Assembly (NCBI RefSeq): GCF_022605725.1
Contig: NC_065567.1
Location: 33,149,127 to 33,213,126, forward strand
DNA from: Anthonomus grandis grandis
Taxonomy: Eukaryota; Arthropoda; Insecta; Coleoptera; Curculionidae
DNA: 64,000 nucleotides
Direction of reading: 5' to 3'
Position numbers and translations under genes: made by a program. Shown here piece by piece: positions 12,121-23,700 of the stretch. The notes beneath the pieces were generated by a model. The model saw only the letters and a list, made by a program, of their open reading frames with translations. It was not told the origin of the DNA and did not search any database. Every line of letters starts with the position of its first letter. Position 1 is the first letter of the stretch.

Positions 12121-13330
12121 GTACGCATGACAAATGATCATTAAGTATCTAATTTGGGACACACTAACTTTAGCTCTATCATATTTTAATTAAACCATTG
12201 AGCCAAGCCATAGAGAAAAATAGAGACGTCAAATGATAGCACGGTTCGGACACCTTATTTTTGACATTTGACAATTAGTAATTCCAATGGCTACAAAGGG
12301 GAAAAACTAATTTCAAGAGGCAAATGTGTAATTTTTTGATGTTTTTATTTGTATTTTACAATAATAACTAAACGTTTTGTGTTGACATATAAAATGATTG
12401 CCAAATGTGGTGGGTTCCTGGTACCAAATTATCCTAATGTCTATTATATTCAACGTCTATTACATCAATAAAAAATGTTTAATGTTCTTTCAGATTTGGT
12501 ATTTTTTAGTATAATTAACCTTTTATGTTTGATGATATTTTTGATAACTGTGATAACAAACATAAGTATAAATTATTGTATATATTAAGAATATTATTTT
12601 GTTCTTGCTGTTTAGTATGACGCGTCATGTGTTTTCACTTTCATGACCAGTAGCAGACCCAAAAATGCTGTTGTGTGAATAAATTGTGTTATTGTATTCA
12701 AGGCTCTTATGGAGACATTAGCTCTTTAGCTCTGACCCCTTGATTCATAGTATTTATCCCGCAAGCTATAGGAAATATGGAAAAGGTTATAATTTAGATC
12801 AATCTGTGCATTTGAAACGACATTTTAATTCTCTTGATGCAAATCTCCTTAAAAAAAATTCAAAAGTCGATTTATTCTGATATGCACATATTTTCTCTAA
12901 ATATAATGTTTTTCTTATCTCTAATAATTTGCGAGATGTGTTGGTCATAAATGTGTAATACCTAACGGTCTTAAATTTAAATCTCCCGCCTTATACAAAA
13001 TACAAAATGTTAACTACCTGCAATATCGATTATTCGTATTTATATCTCAAATAGTTCCAATGGCTGCGAAGAGTGCGCTGTAGTCGCGTCGTAAACGTGA
13101 TGTGGTTTACATGTGATTAACTTCTCTTCTTATTTTACTTTCTCTATGAACCAAGCAGTCCAAATCCGACTGTAACTTAACGCAATGATAAAAGAATATT
13201 GCCCTACTTGTGAAACTCAGGGCCATCAGTCAAAGACAAGAGACCTCATTTAAGAAAAATCTATCACAGACAAGAAAGAAGAAACGTTAGCACGTCGTCG
13301 ATTCAAGCTGTAATATATTAATGGCTACCA
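12121..13330. other. Stretch with no recognised gene
   Basis: AT-rich sequence without long open frames. I see no transposon ends and no exon. Confidence 0.45.
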
Positions 13331-13404
13331 CATGGGAACCACGGAGGAGCACCTCGGACGTCTCTCAACCTCTGTAAAACCCTCAAAATACTACATGGAA
13401 ATGT

Positions 13405-15480
13405 TCAAAAAAGTACACTGGGGAAAGCTAGCACAAGCCACTGCCCTACGGTTGGGCTGCAACATATTGTGCCTTCAGGAAGCGAACAAAAGTCCGTGGA
13501 AGAAAGCAGAAAAAAAATCAATAAAACAAAATGAAATATCATCCACATAAATGTTAAAGAGTAAGGGACAAAGATCAAAACGCGTTGGTACTCCAGAAGG
13601 TAGATCTCCACAGAATGAAAATTCCGTATGTCGCATCATTTGTGTTCTACCAGTCAGGTAAAACTTCAACCAGATTAAAAGCTGACCATATATATTTATA
13701 GTATCCAACTTGTTTAACTAAGATTACATGAACCCGATTAAATGCTTTGAAGAAATCTAAATAAAGGCTACCATGTATACGCCCTTCTTCCAATGATTTC
13801 AGCAGGAAATCATTAAAGGTAAGTAAGTTAAGTATAGTTAAACGTTGCGGAAAAAATGAAAGCTGTTGGTCCGAGAAACAGCCCTTTAGACTGGTTGACT
13901 GAAAATCACAGACTAGGCTCTCGAACACTCTGGGAATACAACTTAAAATGTTTATGGTTACTTACGATCTGTCCCCTGATTTAAAGGTGGGTGTAATGAA
14001 ACCTGAATTCCTATCAAAAGACCATACTAAAAATTATAAAAAGTAGCCGAGTAAGTATACGGAAGAAATACCATTAGAACCAGGTCCCTTATTTACGTCC
14101 AGGGATAAGAGTTTCTCATAGATCATGAATATAGAGATCCTATGGCAAAATAAGTTCATGGTAACAGGACCAACATTCATCGAAAAGAAATCCCTATAAT
14201 ATTCATTACATTTTAAACCGCCATTATTTAAATGCTTGTTAATACATCGAATTTTAAAGCAAAGGGATTTGTGGTGTTGGCCCCTTGGCAATAAAGAAAC
14301 TTCTGCTAGTGCAACCTCAGCTTCACTATCCTATAGAAACACCATATCCAAAATAAAGTTGTTCTCACTTACAGTTCGTTTGCTTGCTAATGACTATGAT
14401 ATAAACACTAAAACGAAAGTACCTGGATCGACTCTATCTCATTAGATGATGCTCCAGAAAAATAGGTTGCCTCAGAATCACAACTGAACGATTGACTATT
14501 TAACTAAAAGCTTGCATTCAGGATACTCTGATACTATCTGAAAAATTCGTTAAACTCAAAGTACTTTTCAAAGGTACTCCTAATAGGAAGATAGGCTATA
14601 TCAAAAGCAAACTAATTTCCTTTTATTTTAATTTTAATTTTAATTTGTATAAATAGATATTCAATGCTTCTACTTCATGATGGCAAAAGTCTACTGTAAG
14701 TTCCTTTCGAAATGCCATAAGTACACCTCCTCTCCTGCAGAATTCACTGGTTTCCTCGAATCTGTCCATTCTATGTTGCTTTTGCCTCAAGTTATAAAAT
14801 TTGACCCATTGTTCTAATGTTAAATCTTACTCAATAAACACTTTTTGACCTCTGTGCAGTTTTGACTTGTTTCTCAATATCATAAGAACCTTTTCAGGAG
14901 ACTAAAGTATAATACGCAGAAAACGGTGACTATTTTTATTGCGTTCCAATTCTTAATTCACTCAATATATTGGTTGGAAGATTCTTAGCTTTATGCAGGT
15001 CACTTTATTCCGTATTCTCAGGCCAATTAAACGACAACAAGTGACAGGATCTTTTTTGGCTTTTTCAGATATTTCAAATAGGAACCTGTGTGTGCCATCG
15101 ATGACCTTCCATTTGCATTCTGCCACCTTTGCCAGAAGAACTGTTCTTAATTATACTTAAGTGTTGCTTAATATCTAAGCTAGTTCTCATGCCTTTAACT
15201 TCTTCATTCAATTCTCTAATCTGTTTCTCAAATTCATTGACTTTCTGATCATTACTAATTTTAATCTCAATTAAGGCTTCCTCCCTAGCACTAACTAGAT
15301 CATTTAATTTAAATGCTTTTCTAATTTAACAAACACACTCCTTGCGTATGTAGGGCATTTTTCTAGTTAACATAACGAAACTACGAATTTCGGCTAAACT
15401 AACACTGAAACATCCCTTACACAGAATCTTCTTGCAGAAGTCACAAAGCTAAGCAAAATCTTTCCCGGCATTTTTCAGAT
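13405..15480 (-). mobile_element. Nearly full-length but dead LINE (ORF1, endonuclease, RT)
   Basis: Order on the minus strand: a cysteine motif (CKKILCKGCFSVSLAEI, about 15440), a coiled-coil ORF1 (KVNEFEKQIRELNEEV, about 15230), an endonuclease piece (RRGGVLMAFRKEL, about 14720), a pre-RT linker (DVNKGPGSNGISSVYL, about 14080) and RT (YLDFFKAFNRV, about 13770; DLPSGVPTRFDLCPLLFNIY and VDDISF, about 13600-13530). Sequence is continuous but has many frame breaks. The zinc-finger plus coiled-coil ORF1 fits a Jockey/CR1-group element. Confidence 0.7.
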
Positions 15481-15773
15481 AAGAATTTTTCCAGACATTT
15501 TCTGGTTAGAATTTGATTTTTCTTATTGACCATCTGCGCTGTGCATTTTATTTGGGTTTTACGCATTTTACCTGAGTCAAGCGTCAAACAGCGTTACACT
15601 TTTGAATAGAATTTACTCCTATAAGGGTTTCTTCAGGCCTCTACAAGAGAAGGAAAAAATATATCCTCTTTCCCTCTTTATAGCCTACACAAACTTTGTA
15701 CTATAAAAAGTGAAAAAATTAATAATCAATTAATCAGATTACTTAAATATTTATTGTTTTTAGCCTAAACATA

Positions 15774-18700
15774 CTAAAAATCTTTGATGCTTGGAAATAT
15801 CTCTGCCACTTCACTGATTACATAGTCAGGCTTGTACTCTTCGGGGTACGTCCAGTTTTGGACTAAACTTGTACTCGACAAGTTTCCCAGTACAAGGCAT
15901 GTCTTAAAACCAGAATTTACCCCAAAAGCCATATCAGTAAGAACGCTAAAAATACAAAAACTCTTAATTAAAACATTAAATTAGAATCAATTAAGCATAC
16001 TTGTCTCCTATCATTAAAACCCGGCTTGCGTCAGCAATCTTGTATTTGGACACTAAATATTTAGTAAGCGTTATTCCAGGCTTAGCCATTTGTAACGCTT
16101 GTTTATTGGTCCATCTTTCCATGGCACTTATATAAAAGTGGGAACCTGAAAACGAAATGGTGCCACATACATGTACGTTTTGCCACACATTATACGGAAA
16201 ATTTTATGGCAAATATTTAACAGTGTCTGCTCTATACTTGTACGGTCATTATCAAGTACTGGAACTTACAAATAATGAGCATTTTGCCCATAGAAGTCAC
16301 GTCATCAGACATTCCACTTAAAAGCTTACAGTCGTTAATCTGGTTTAAAATGGTCTGAGATACTTGTAGGGCGCCATATTGTACGTTGATATCAACATCT
16401 AGGTAGACCAAGCCGACGTTTTTGCAAATGCTAAGAACTTTTTTTGCTAAATTTTTAAGCCCGTTTGGTCCGCTAATTTGTTCTGCTAATGGCTCCGTCT
16501 GTATATCCTGAAAATTGACAATATATTAAAGAACGTACTAACTTCTATTCTGATATTAATTACTTTATACTCAATGACTTTATACCCGGCATTCCTGAGT
16601 ACAGTTTTGGTAAACGGACAAGTAACCGCAAAAATATCCTTATCAAATCCAGTTTTTTTAAGGTAGTCCAGTAGGACAACATTTGGTGTCACAATTTCTC
16701 CTTCCACAGCCTCTATGGGATGTAAGAACTTTTTCCAATATTCGGGAATATAAGCCGGATTATTGGTAACAAATCCGATTTTTTTCCCTAAGGCTCTCAG
16801 TTTCGCCACAGTGTTGTTTGCTCCAGGAAAGGAGGATTTATCATGCAATAAGGTACCTGAAATAATATTTCAAATTAGCTCCAATATTTTCATTATATTA
16901 CAGACTTTCAAGTTAGTACAACTAAACACAGCTAAGCTAATTAATAGCTTTTGCAGATGACTATCAATTTTAAGAAAGCCAAAATTGTTCCCTTCGCAAT
17001 AAAGGGATGTAAAAACGCTGAAAATGAACCTGACCACTAGATTTGGACATGTTGATTATCCTCTACTGAAGATTTCATAAGTAATCGTATAGCAGACTGC
17101 TTTTCAACCTCTTTTTTATTATTATTATTTATTACTAATTATTTTATACTTCTAACTGTAATATAAAAAAATTGGAAGAATCAAGAGAGGACCTTAACTG
17201 CCTAAAAGAACTACAACAAAACTACCTTCAATCGCTTGAAATGGAAGAAAAGAACGATAATCCTAACTGTTCTGCCGAAACATAAAATTATTATACAGGG
17301 TGTTTCAGAACTATGGGATGAAACTTCTGGGGGTTGTTCAGTGCAACAGAAGAATCCATTTGAGTAAAGGAACCCATGTCCGGAAATGCGTCACTACGCC
17401 ACTACGGCCCTAAGACGCGTTAAAATTTATAAAAAACATTAATTACCTAAGCGATAGTGCACGAGCAGCATCGCGGTTGTATCATGAACGTTATCCCGAA
17501 CGACAGCATCCTGGATACAAAAAGTTTATTGCGGTTCTTCGGCGGCTCGCTGAGACAGGCATGTTTAAGACCAAGATGCGTGATACTGGTGTTGCTCGAA
17601 CCATAAGAACGGTCGAATTTGAAGAAGAGGTGCGCTTCAGCGAGTTGCCGATGAACCATCAAATAGCACACGTGACGTCGCTAAGAATATGAATACGAGT
17701 AACGCTTCTGTCTGGTGGGTACTACACGAGAAACAACTCCATCCTTACCACTTCCAGAAAGTTCAAGGTATAACTGCAACCGATTATCATCCTAGAGTTA
17801 AATTTTGTCGATGACTTCTGGATCACATAATTGCACACTCAAATTTTTTACGATATGTTTTGTGGACCGATGAAGCCTCTTTCACAAGAGATGGTATTTT
17901 TAATAGTAGGAATAGCCATGTTTGGAACGAAGAAAATCCTTATGCAATTTTTCCAAGAAAACATCAGAATCGTTGGTCTGTCAACGTATGGGCAGGTATT
18001 ATTGATGATTATTTAATTGGGCCATACCTTCTACCGGAACGGTTAACAGGACCTATTTATCTGCGTTTCTTGGAGGAAGTTCTCCCAGAACTCGTTGAAA
18101 ATGTTCCACTATACGTTAGACAGCAAATGTGGTTTCAGCATGATGGAGTACCGGCTCACTTTGCTGTACAAGTACGCGAGTATTTGGCTCAGCGGTTTGG
18201 GCACCGTTGGATTGCCAGAGGTGGAGCAGATTCTTGGCCTCCTAGATCACCCGATTTAACGTCGCTCGATTTTTTCTTGTAAAGTATTTAGTCTACGAAA
18301 CTCCAGTAGAATCAGAGCTAGACTTAATTGGACGAATAACAGCAGCATTTGAAATCATTCAAAACGAGGATCAAATTTTTAGTGTAGTCCGCCGAAATCA
18401 TGTGCGGCGTTTAAATCGGTGTATTGAGGTTGGAGGAAGACATTTTGAACAATTGTTGTGATGGTATTATATACAAAAGGTAAAAATAAATGCATCAGAT
18501 CCTATTTAGGTAATTAATCTTTTTTCTAAATTTAAACGCGTTTTAGGGCCGTAGTGGAGTAGTGACATATTTCCGGACATGGGTTCCTATACTCAAATGG
18601 ATTCTACTGTTGCACTGAATAACCCCTAGAAGTTTGATCCCAGTTCTGAAACGCTCTGTATAGACTTTAATTGTCTGGAAGATTTAAAAGAATACCTCAT

Positions 18701-20005
18701 CTATCTGGAAGTAAGATAAAATTATAACTTCAATTGCCTGGAATGAAAGTAAAGAAAGGGTCTTAACTGCCTGGACGAAAGAAAATATTATTGACGCCAA
18801 CTGCCTGAATAAAAGAAACGTGGACTTCAGCTGCTTGGAAGAAAGACAACCTTACTACCTTCAATTGCTTGAAATGAAAGAAAGACAAAATTACTGATGT
18901 GAATTGCCTAGAAGAAATAAAAATACATCAAACATTTTCTTTTCAAAAATGTTTAACTAAATGTTAAATTAAGCTGAATCATCCATCTAATACCTAATGA
19001 AGCTCGTCTCACAACTACATTCCTCATTAAAATTTAAATATTTTTCTTATGGCTCTACTAAAACTGCCTTTAACTTTTAATCTTTTACACACTTAACTTA
19101 GAAAGGTATATTGGCTTACAAAAGGGTAAGTATGTGTTCTGATTATCCTTAAGTAGAGGTTTTTCATTTCCAGATTCTATGTAAAATTTTGAGAAATTTG
19201 TTGAATCATATTGTATATTTTTTCTCAAATAGTGTTTGAGGTTTAATACAGATCAACAGCAAAGATCGTTTGGAAGTGAACACCTGTTGGATTTTGGCTA
19301 AGATCAGCTTCAAAACATGTTATTTACAGACGTTTCCAGACTATTCTGTATTCCAAATTCCCTGGATAAACTCAATCCTCATTAAAATTTAAATGTTTTT
19401 TTATGGTTCCGTTAAAACTGACTTTAATCTTTTACACACTTAACCACATTTAAGAAAAGACATAGCGACTTCTACGTGTCAGAAAATATCTAATAATATT
19501 GAAAAAATAAAACTAGAGGTTGACGGCATTAGTTTTGCCTAATGGCCTAAAAGTGAATTGACTTCCTATATAAATTCCCTTAAGAACAACCGTGCATCAG
19601 GATTGGATGAATTATAAAATCGGTGCAATATTAAATTTTCGATCTTTAGTACATATTATAAATGTCATGTTTAAATCAGATAAAGTTCCTCAATCATTGA
19701 AAACTTCAATTGTCACTCCTTTATACTAAGCTGGAAGTAAAAGCAACATTTTAGTAGATAATTTTATTTGAAATGTTTAAAGAGTAATAAATCATTTCTC
19801 CAAAACATTTGAGAAAATGTCTGAATGCGTCAGTATTATAAGATATATATTAACTTGTAATAAGAAGCCAGGTCGGTTCGGTATATAATAAAATTAGGAG
19901 TTTCTATCTCTTACCATCCAAGTCAAACAAGACAATATCAATAGACTCAACCAAGTTCTTGATGTCATTATCAGGCAATTTGTTGAGCCACTGTAACTTG
20001 CTCAT
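15774..20005 (-). CDS. HAD-superfamily phosphatase, glycerol-3-phosphate/4-nitrophenyl phosphatase type, 312 aa
   Basis: Predicted HAD subfamily IIA phosphatase (family of 4-nitrophenylphosphatase, phosphoglycolate/glycerol-3-phosphate phosphatase and chronophin), Mg-dependent and probably cytosolic. Exons: 20005-19915, 16856-16564, 16507-16270, 16145-16001, 15945-15774. All splice sites are GT-AG, phases agree, and there is no internal stop. HAD motifs: I, VLFDLDGTLLHD (D28, D30); II, FVTNN (T61); III, K229 in MAKPG; IV, GDNVLTD (D255, D260). Length of about 310 residues fits the family. Start chosen at MSKLQWLNKL, which aligns with the neighbouring paralogue's start. A poly(A) signal AATAAA (15755-15750) lies about 20 bases past the stop. 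The 3-kb first intron holds a Tc1/mariner element and CTGCCTGG repeats. Substrate cannot be read from sequence. Confidence 0.9.
17120..17293 (+). repeat. CTGCCTGG-type repeat array, left part
   Basis: Units such as CTTAACTGCCTAAAAGAA and CTTCAATCGCTTGAAATGGA recur with roughly 40-bp spacing. The array continues on the other side of the transposon at 18660, so the transposon landed inside it. Confidence 0.5.
17296..18658 (+). mobile_element. Tc1/mariner-superfamily transposon with 130-bp terminal inverted repeats, inactive
   Basis: Terminal inverted repeats start CAGGGTGTTTCAGAAC (left, 17296) and CAGAGCGTTTCAGAAC (right, complement of the end at 18658) and extend about 130 bp. They are flanked by TA on both sides (17294-17295 and 18659-18660), the usual target duplication. 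Inside, on the plus strand from about 17455 to 18460, a transposase reads in several frames: YHERYPERQHPGYKKF (DNA-binding part), LWTDEASFTRDG (first Asp), WFQHDGVPAHF (second Asp), PRSPDLTSLDFFL (third Asp). Thirty-six residues separate the second and third Asp, an unusual spacing (mariner 34). Frameshifts near 17690 and 17810 and stops after 18280 make it dead. Confidence 0.85.
18660..18930 (+). repeat. CTGCCTGG-type repeat array, right part
   Basis: At least seven degenerate units (for example TTCAATTGCCTGGAATGAAAG, cut here; AACTGCCTGGACGAAAG; TTCAGCTGCTTGGAAGAAAG) with spacing of about 35-45 bp. Same family as 17120-17293 and 5340-5880. It lies in the first intron of the minus-strand phosphatase gene. 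Confidence 0.6.
18931..19914 (-). other. Rest of phosphatase intron 1
   Basis: AT-rich intron sequence. A short stretch (about 19020-19090) recurs near 19375-19445 (CCTCATTAAAATTTAAAT... TTTAATCTTTTACACACTTAA), a local duplication. Nothing coding was seen. Confidence 0.5.
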
Positions 20006-20780
20006 GTTAAATAGTTATTTAGAATTTTTAAGCTTTAACGCAATGAACAAACTAGATTAAATGCATTACAAAAACCAAATATTGCATCAGCTTGATATGA
20101 TTTTTTTATGCTTCATTGTTAGATGTTTTATGATAACATTATTTTAACTATTTTGTTTGATAAGTTGTCTTAAAATCCAATACAAATGTTTGACATTATT
20201 TATAAAATACAATAGATTTTTTAGTAAAAGTAGTTTTTTATGACCTTATGACGATTAATTTCATTGAAATTATCAGGTCATAATTATGCAACAGGGAATG
20301 AATGCAGTTTGCGTCTTTTGTTTGAAAATGCCTTTAATCTTTCTGGAATGTTATTCCTTTTTTAATTTCATATGGAAACGTTCTGGGAATTAACATTCTT
20401 ATATAGTAAGTTGATATATTGTTAATGTTTAAATTATTATTATCCGTTTTTAACTAACGATGCTTGGTTACGCGTCGATGGAATTCAGACGGGTCTTACA
20501 TAATCTTTTTGTTTTATTATAAATCTTACTTAATTAGCGTTGATAAGATAAAGAGTGCATGATAGTCCTGAAAAATTTGTTGTTTTTTGTCAAAAAGTTA
20601 CTTAACACAAGAATGTCTAGAATAAGAATTACTTGAAAAAACATCCTCTTAAATTCCTATTTTTGGTTTATTTGCCTAACTGTATCCAATATAACCCTTA
20701 TCATAACATACCAACCGATTTAAAATGAGTCCAAGTTCTTTTAAATATAACAGTGTTATCAATCAAAGCTTATATTAAAC
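20006..20780. promoter_or_regulatory. Shared intergenic region between two divergent phosphatase genes
   Basis: The 775 bp between the two start codons must hold both promoters unless transcripts start further out. Visible candidate sites are GATA-factor motifs: TGATAAGATAA (20541-20551) and CTTATCA (20698-20704). No convincing TATA box is placed at a fixed distance from either start. Shared regulation is an inference from the arrangement. Confidence 0.5.
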
Positions 20781-23700
20781 ATGTCTAAATTGTGCAATAT
20801 TGAAGAACTTAAAAGTGATGCTATAGAGAATTTTATTAATTCTGTTGAGGTTATCCTATTCGATATAGATGGTGAGTAATTATTTTATATAAGCATTCTT
20901 ACTGATATTATAGAGCTAGTATTCTTTCAGGAGTTCTAATTCTTCATAAGATCCCTATCCCTGGTGCAATAGAATTTTTGGAAAAAGTGAAGAAGCTCCA
21001 GAAGAAAGTGTTTTTTGTCACTAACAACACCATCTATCCAAAGCACCTTATAGTCGAAAATTTAAAACCTTTTAAGGCAACCGAAGAGGAAATTCTCACA
21101 CCAAATGACGTTTTAATTGACTATCTAGATATTATTGGGTTTAAAAACGACAAGGACATTTTTGCTATCACAACCTCTCTTCCCAAAAAACTGTTAAGGA
21201 AGGCTGGGTACAATGTTATCACTTATGAGGTAAGCATTATATGAGTCACTGAGAGCATTTTGGTGTGCCTTGCTATCCTTGGTTCTCATTAGTTGCAAAT
21301 TTTTTGAGTTAAAGGCTTTAGCTTTCTTTTCAACAAATTGTTAAATAAAATTCATTAAACTTTTGCCGTAAGACATATTTGTCTTTTCTGTGGTGTTTTA
21401 CCAGTGCCTACTTGTTCCTGTTCCGGTTTAACTAATTTAAGCGATTTTAGCTTTGTTCAGATCTAAATTATTGAAATTAGTTTTACTCGACTTCTTAAAA
21501 TGTTGCCCCCACTTGCGGGTTTTTAGTTGTTGTCATACTAGGCATTTTTCCAATTACTGGTACATTTGTTGCTCTGTATACCATCCCACTTACTTGAAAC
21601 GTAACTGTTTTATAATTAACTTAAATGGCTGTCAAATGCCAAGAGGTTTATAATGATGGTCAAAGGTTCTTTGCAGATGATAACCATAAAATCAGGCCCT
21701 TAGAACGAAATTTATAACGAGGACAAGGATAGGGTATCCAATAAATACAGCGCTGCAGTCAATTATTTGAACCAAATCTTATAAATATAATAATAGAGTG
21801 CAGTAAACAGACATTGATATTAAAAATACAAACATTGCGCAATGACAACGTTAATAACTGTCAGCTTATAATCAACCAAAAACCGATAGAACGAGTTAGT
21901 AGTGTTACTTATCTCTGAACTCTGATGAACGGGGAATGCGAACATGCGCAGAAAAAAGAAATCAGAATTCAAAAGGCGAGTACTGCATTTAGCAAGATGT
22001 GACATCTGTCCACGGTAAGACTCCTGGTCTGTTACGTGTTCTCTGTCCTGTTTTACATAAGAAGAAAATTCGAAGCATTGGCATTATGGTTATTTCGTAT
22101 AATATTGAAAACACAATCGACAGACCACATGACAAATATAAAGGTTTTTAGCAGAATGGGCAAGGAGAAGAAGAAGAAGATGAGGGAGAACAAGGAGAAT
22201 AAAGCTAGAAGCGAATATTAGAGATCTAGAAGTACTAAATAAAAATTTAATGACAACAATCAGTGTATTAGAATCTGAAAAGAACAACGAGAACTGAAGA
22301 AAACCATAACGAAGTTCACATCGAAGTATCCAACACAAGAGCAGATAAGATAGCAGCTTAAATACCTTCAGAAAGAATCGTGAAATGCTTATACTGGGTG
22401 GAGCTGACATAATTGGAGCGACATGTCTGTTTGAAACTACGAACAACCGAAAGTTTAACATAAATTGTCAAAAGAAGCGACTATATGTTTTAGCGAATAT
22501 GATTTATCTTCGACTGGAAGCTAAAATTTAGTGGATTTAATATGAATAACTATATAATACTGTTTTAAAGAACAAGTATCTACAAAATTACTGGAAAAAT
22601 TATTGAGAGGTGCATCTCACGCTAAACTTCTCGTGGTTGACTGTAATTTCAGACTGTAGCTCTGGAAACGCATTTTTCTCGAAATTATATTATAAAGAAT
22701 AAAAATTTTGCACTATCCCAGAGAATAAAAACGAAAAGATAAATTACAATTCTACATCACACTTACCATCTACTCAGTACAACCCTGCCAGAAATAACAC
22801 GTCTTCTCAAGTTAAGGACTGCTCACTATAGTTAGGCAATACTTCGAGTACTGTTTAACTAATGTCCAATCCATAACAAATAAAACATCTGAGCTTTCCT
22901 TATATCTACATGAACTTGACAACCCAAAAATTGTTCTCTTAACGGAGCATGCGTTAAAGGCGGATGAACTGTAATCAGTTTTAATCTCCTCCCGAAGATG
23001 CTAACATCGTTAGCGAAACACGTGTCAAGAGTAAAATAGAGTTTTGATTTGTGATAACTACTAACTGCCTTGTAATTATATTTTCTGTTAGAACAAAAAC
23101 GGCACATAAAGAATTAATGATTTTATTTAACGGATTGTTTTTGGAACAGATTTGTTTTGAGTGCGTAAAAAATACCATAATCTTTTAATGAAATCGCGTT
23201 GGAATTCTCAGTTATTTTTTCCAACAACTCTGTTTCTATCATACGTTTTAAGACCTTTTGAACCTAACTCAAGCTAACCTCTTTGAACTTGACAATACAT
23301 ATAAATTCTTTAGCTAGAATTTCTCAATTATCATCTAGTACTATTGATTATGTTTGTTCGAACCTCTTTAGCAACAAGATAAGCTGTAGTGTAGAAAACG
23401 CGAGCCTATCCGATCATGAATTAATCTTATGTAAATCTTTGAGACTTACAATCAAATTAAACCTGTACCACGGTATGGATGAATCACTAGTGCTAACTTT
23501 AACCGGTTTCAAGAAGTCAGTAGTTCAATCGACTGGAACATTCTGTCTAATATGTCCGATCCACTGTTGCGCATCTATTTAATGTAACTTTTCCAATCAA
23601 TAAATTAATCTAAAATGGCTTCAAAGTATTCATGGTTCACTTTCTTCTACTCAAATTCTCCTTGGTTTAATCAATAATTCAACTCCTACCGCTCTCTATA

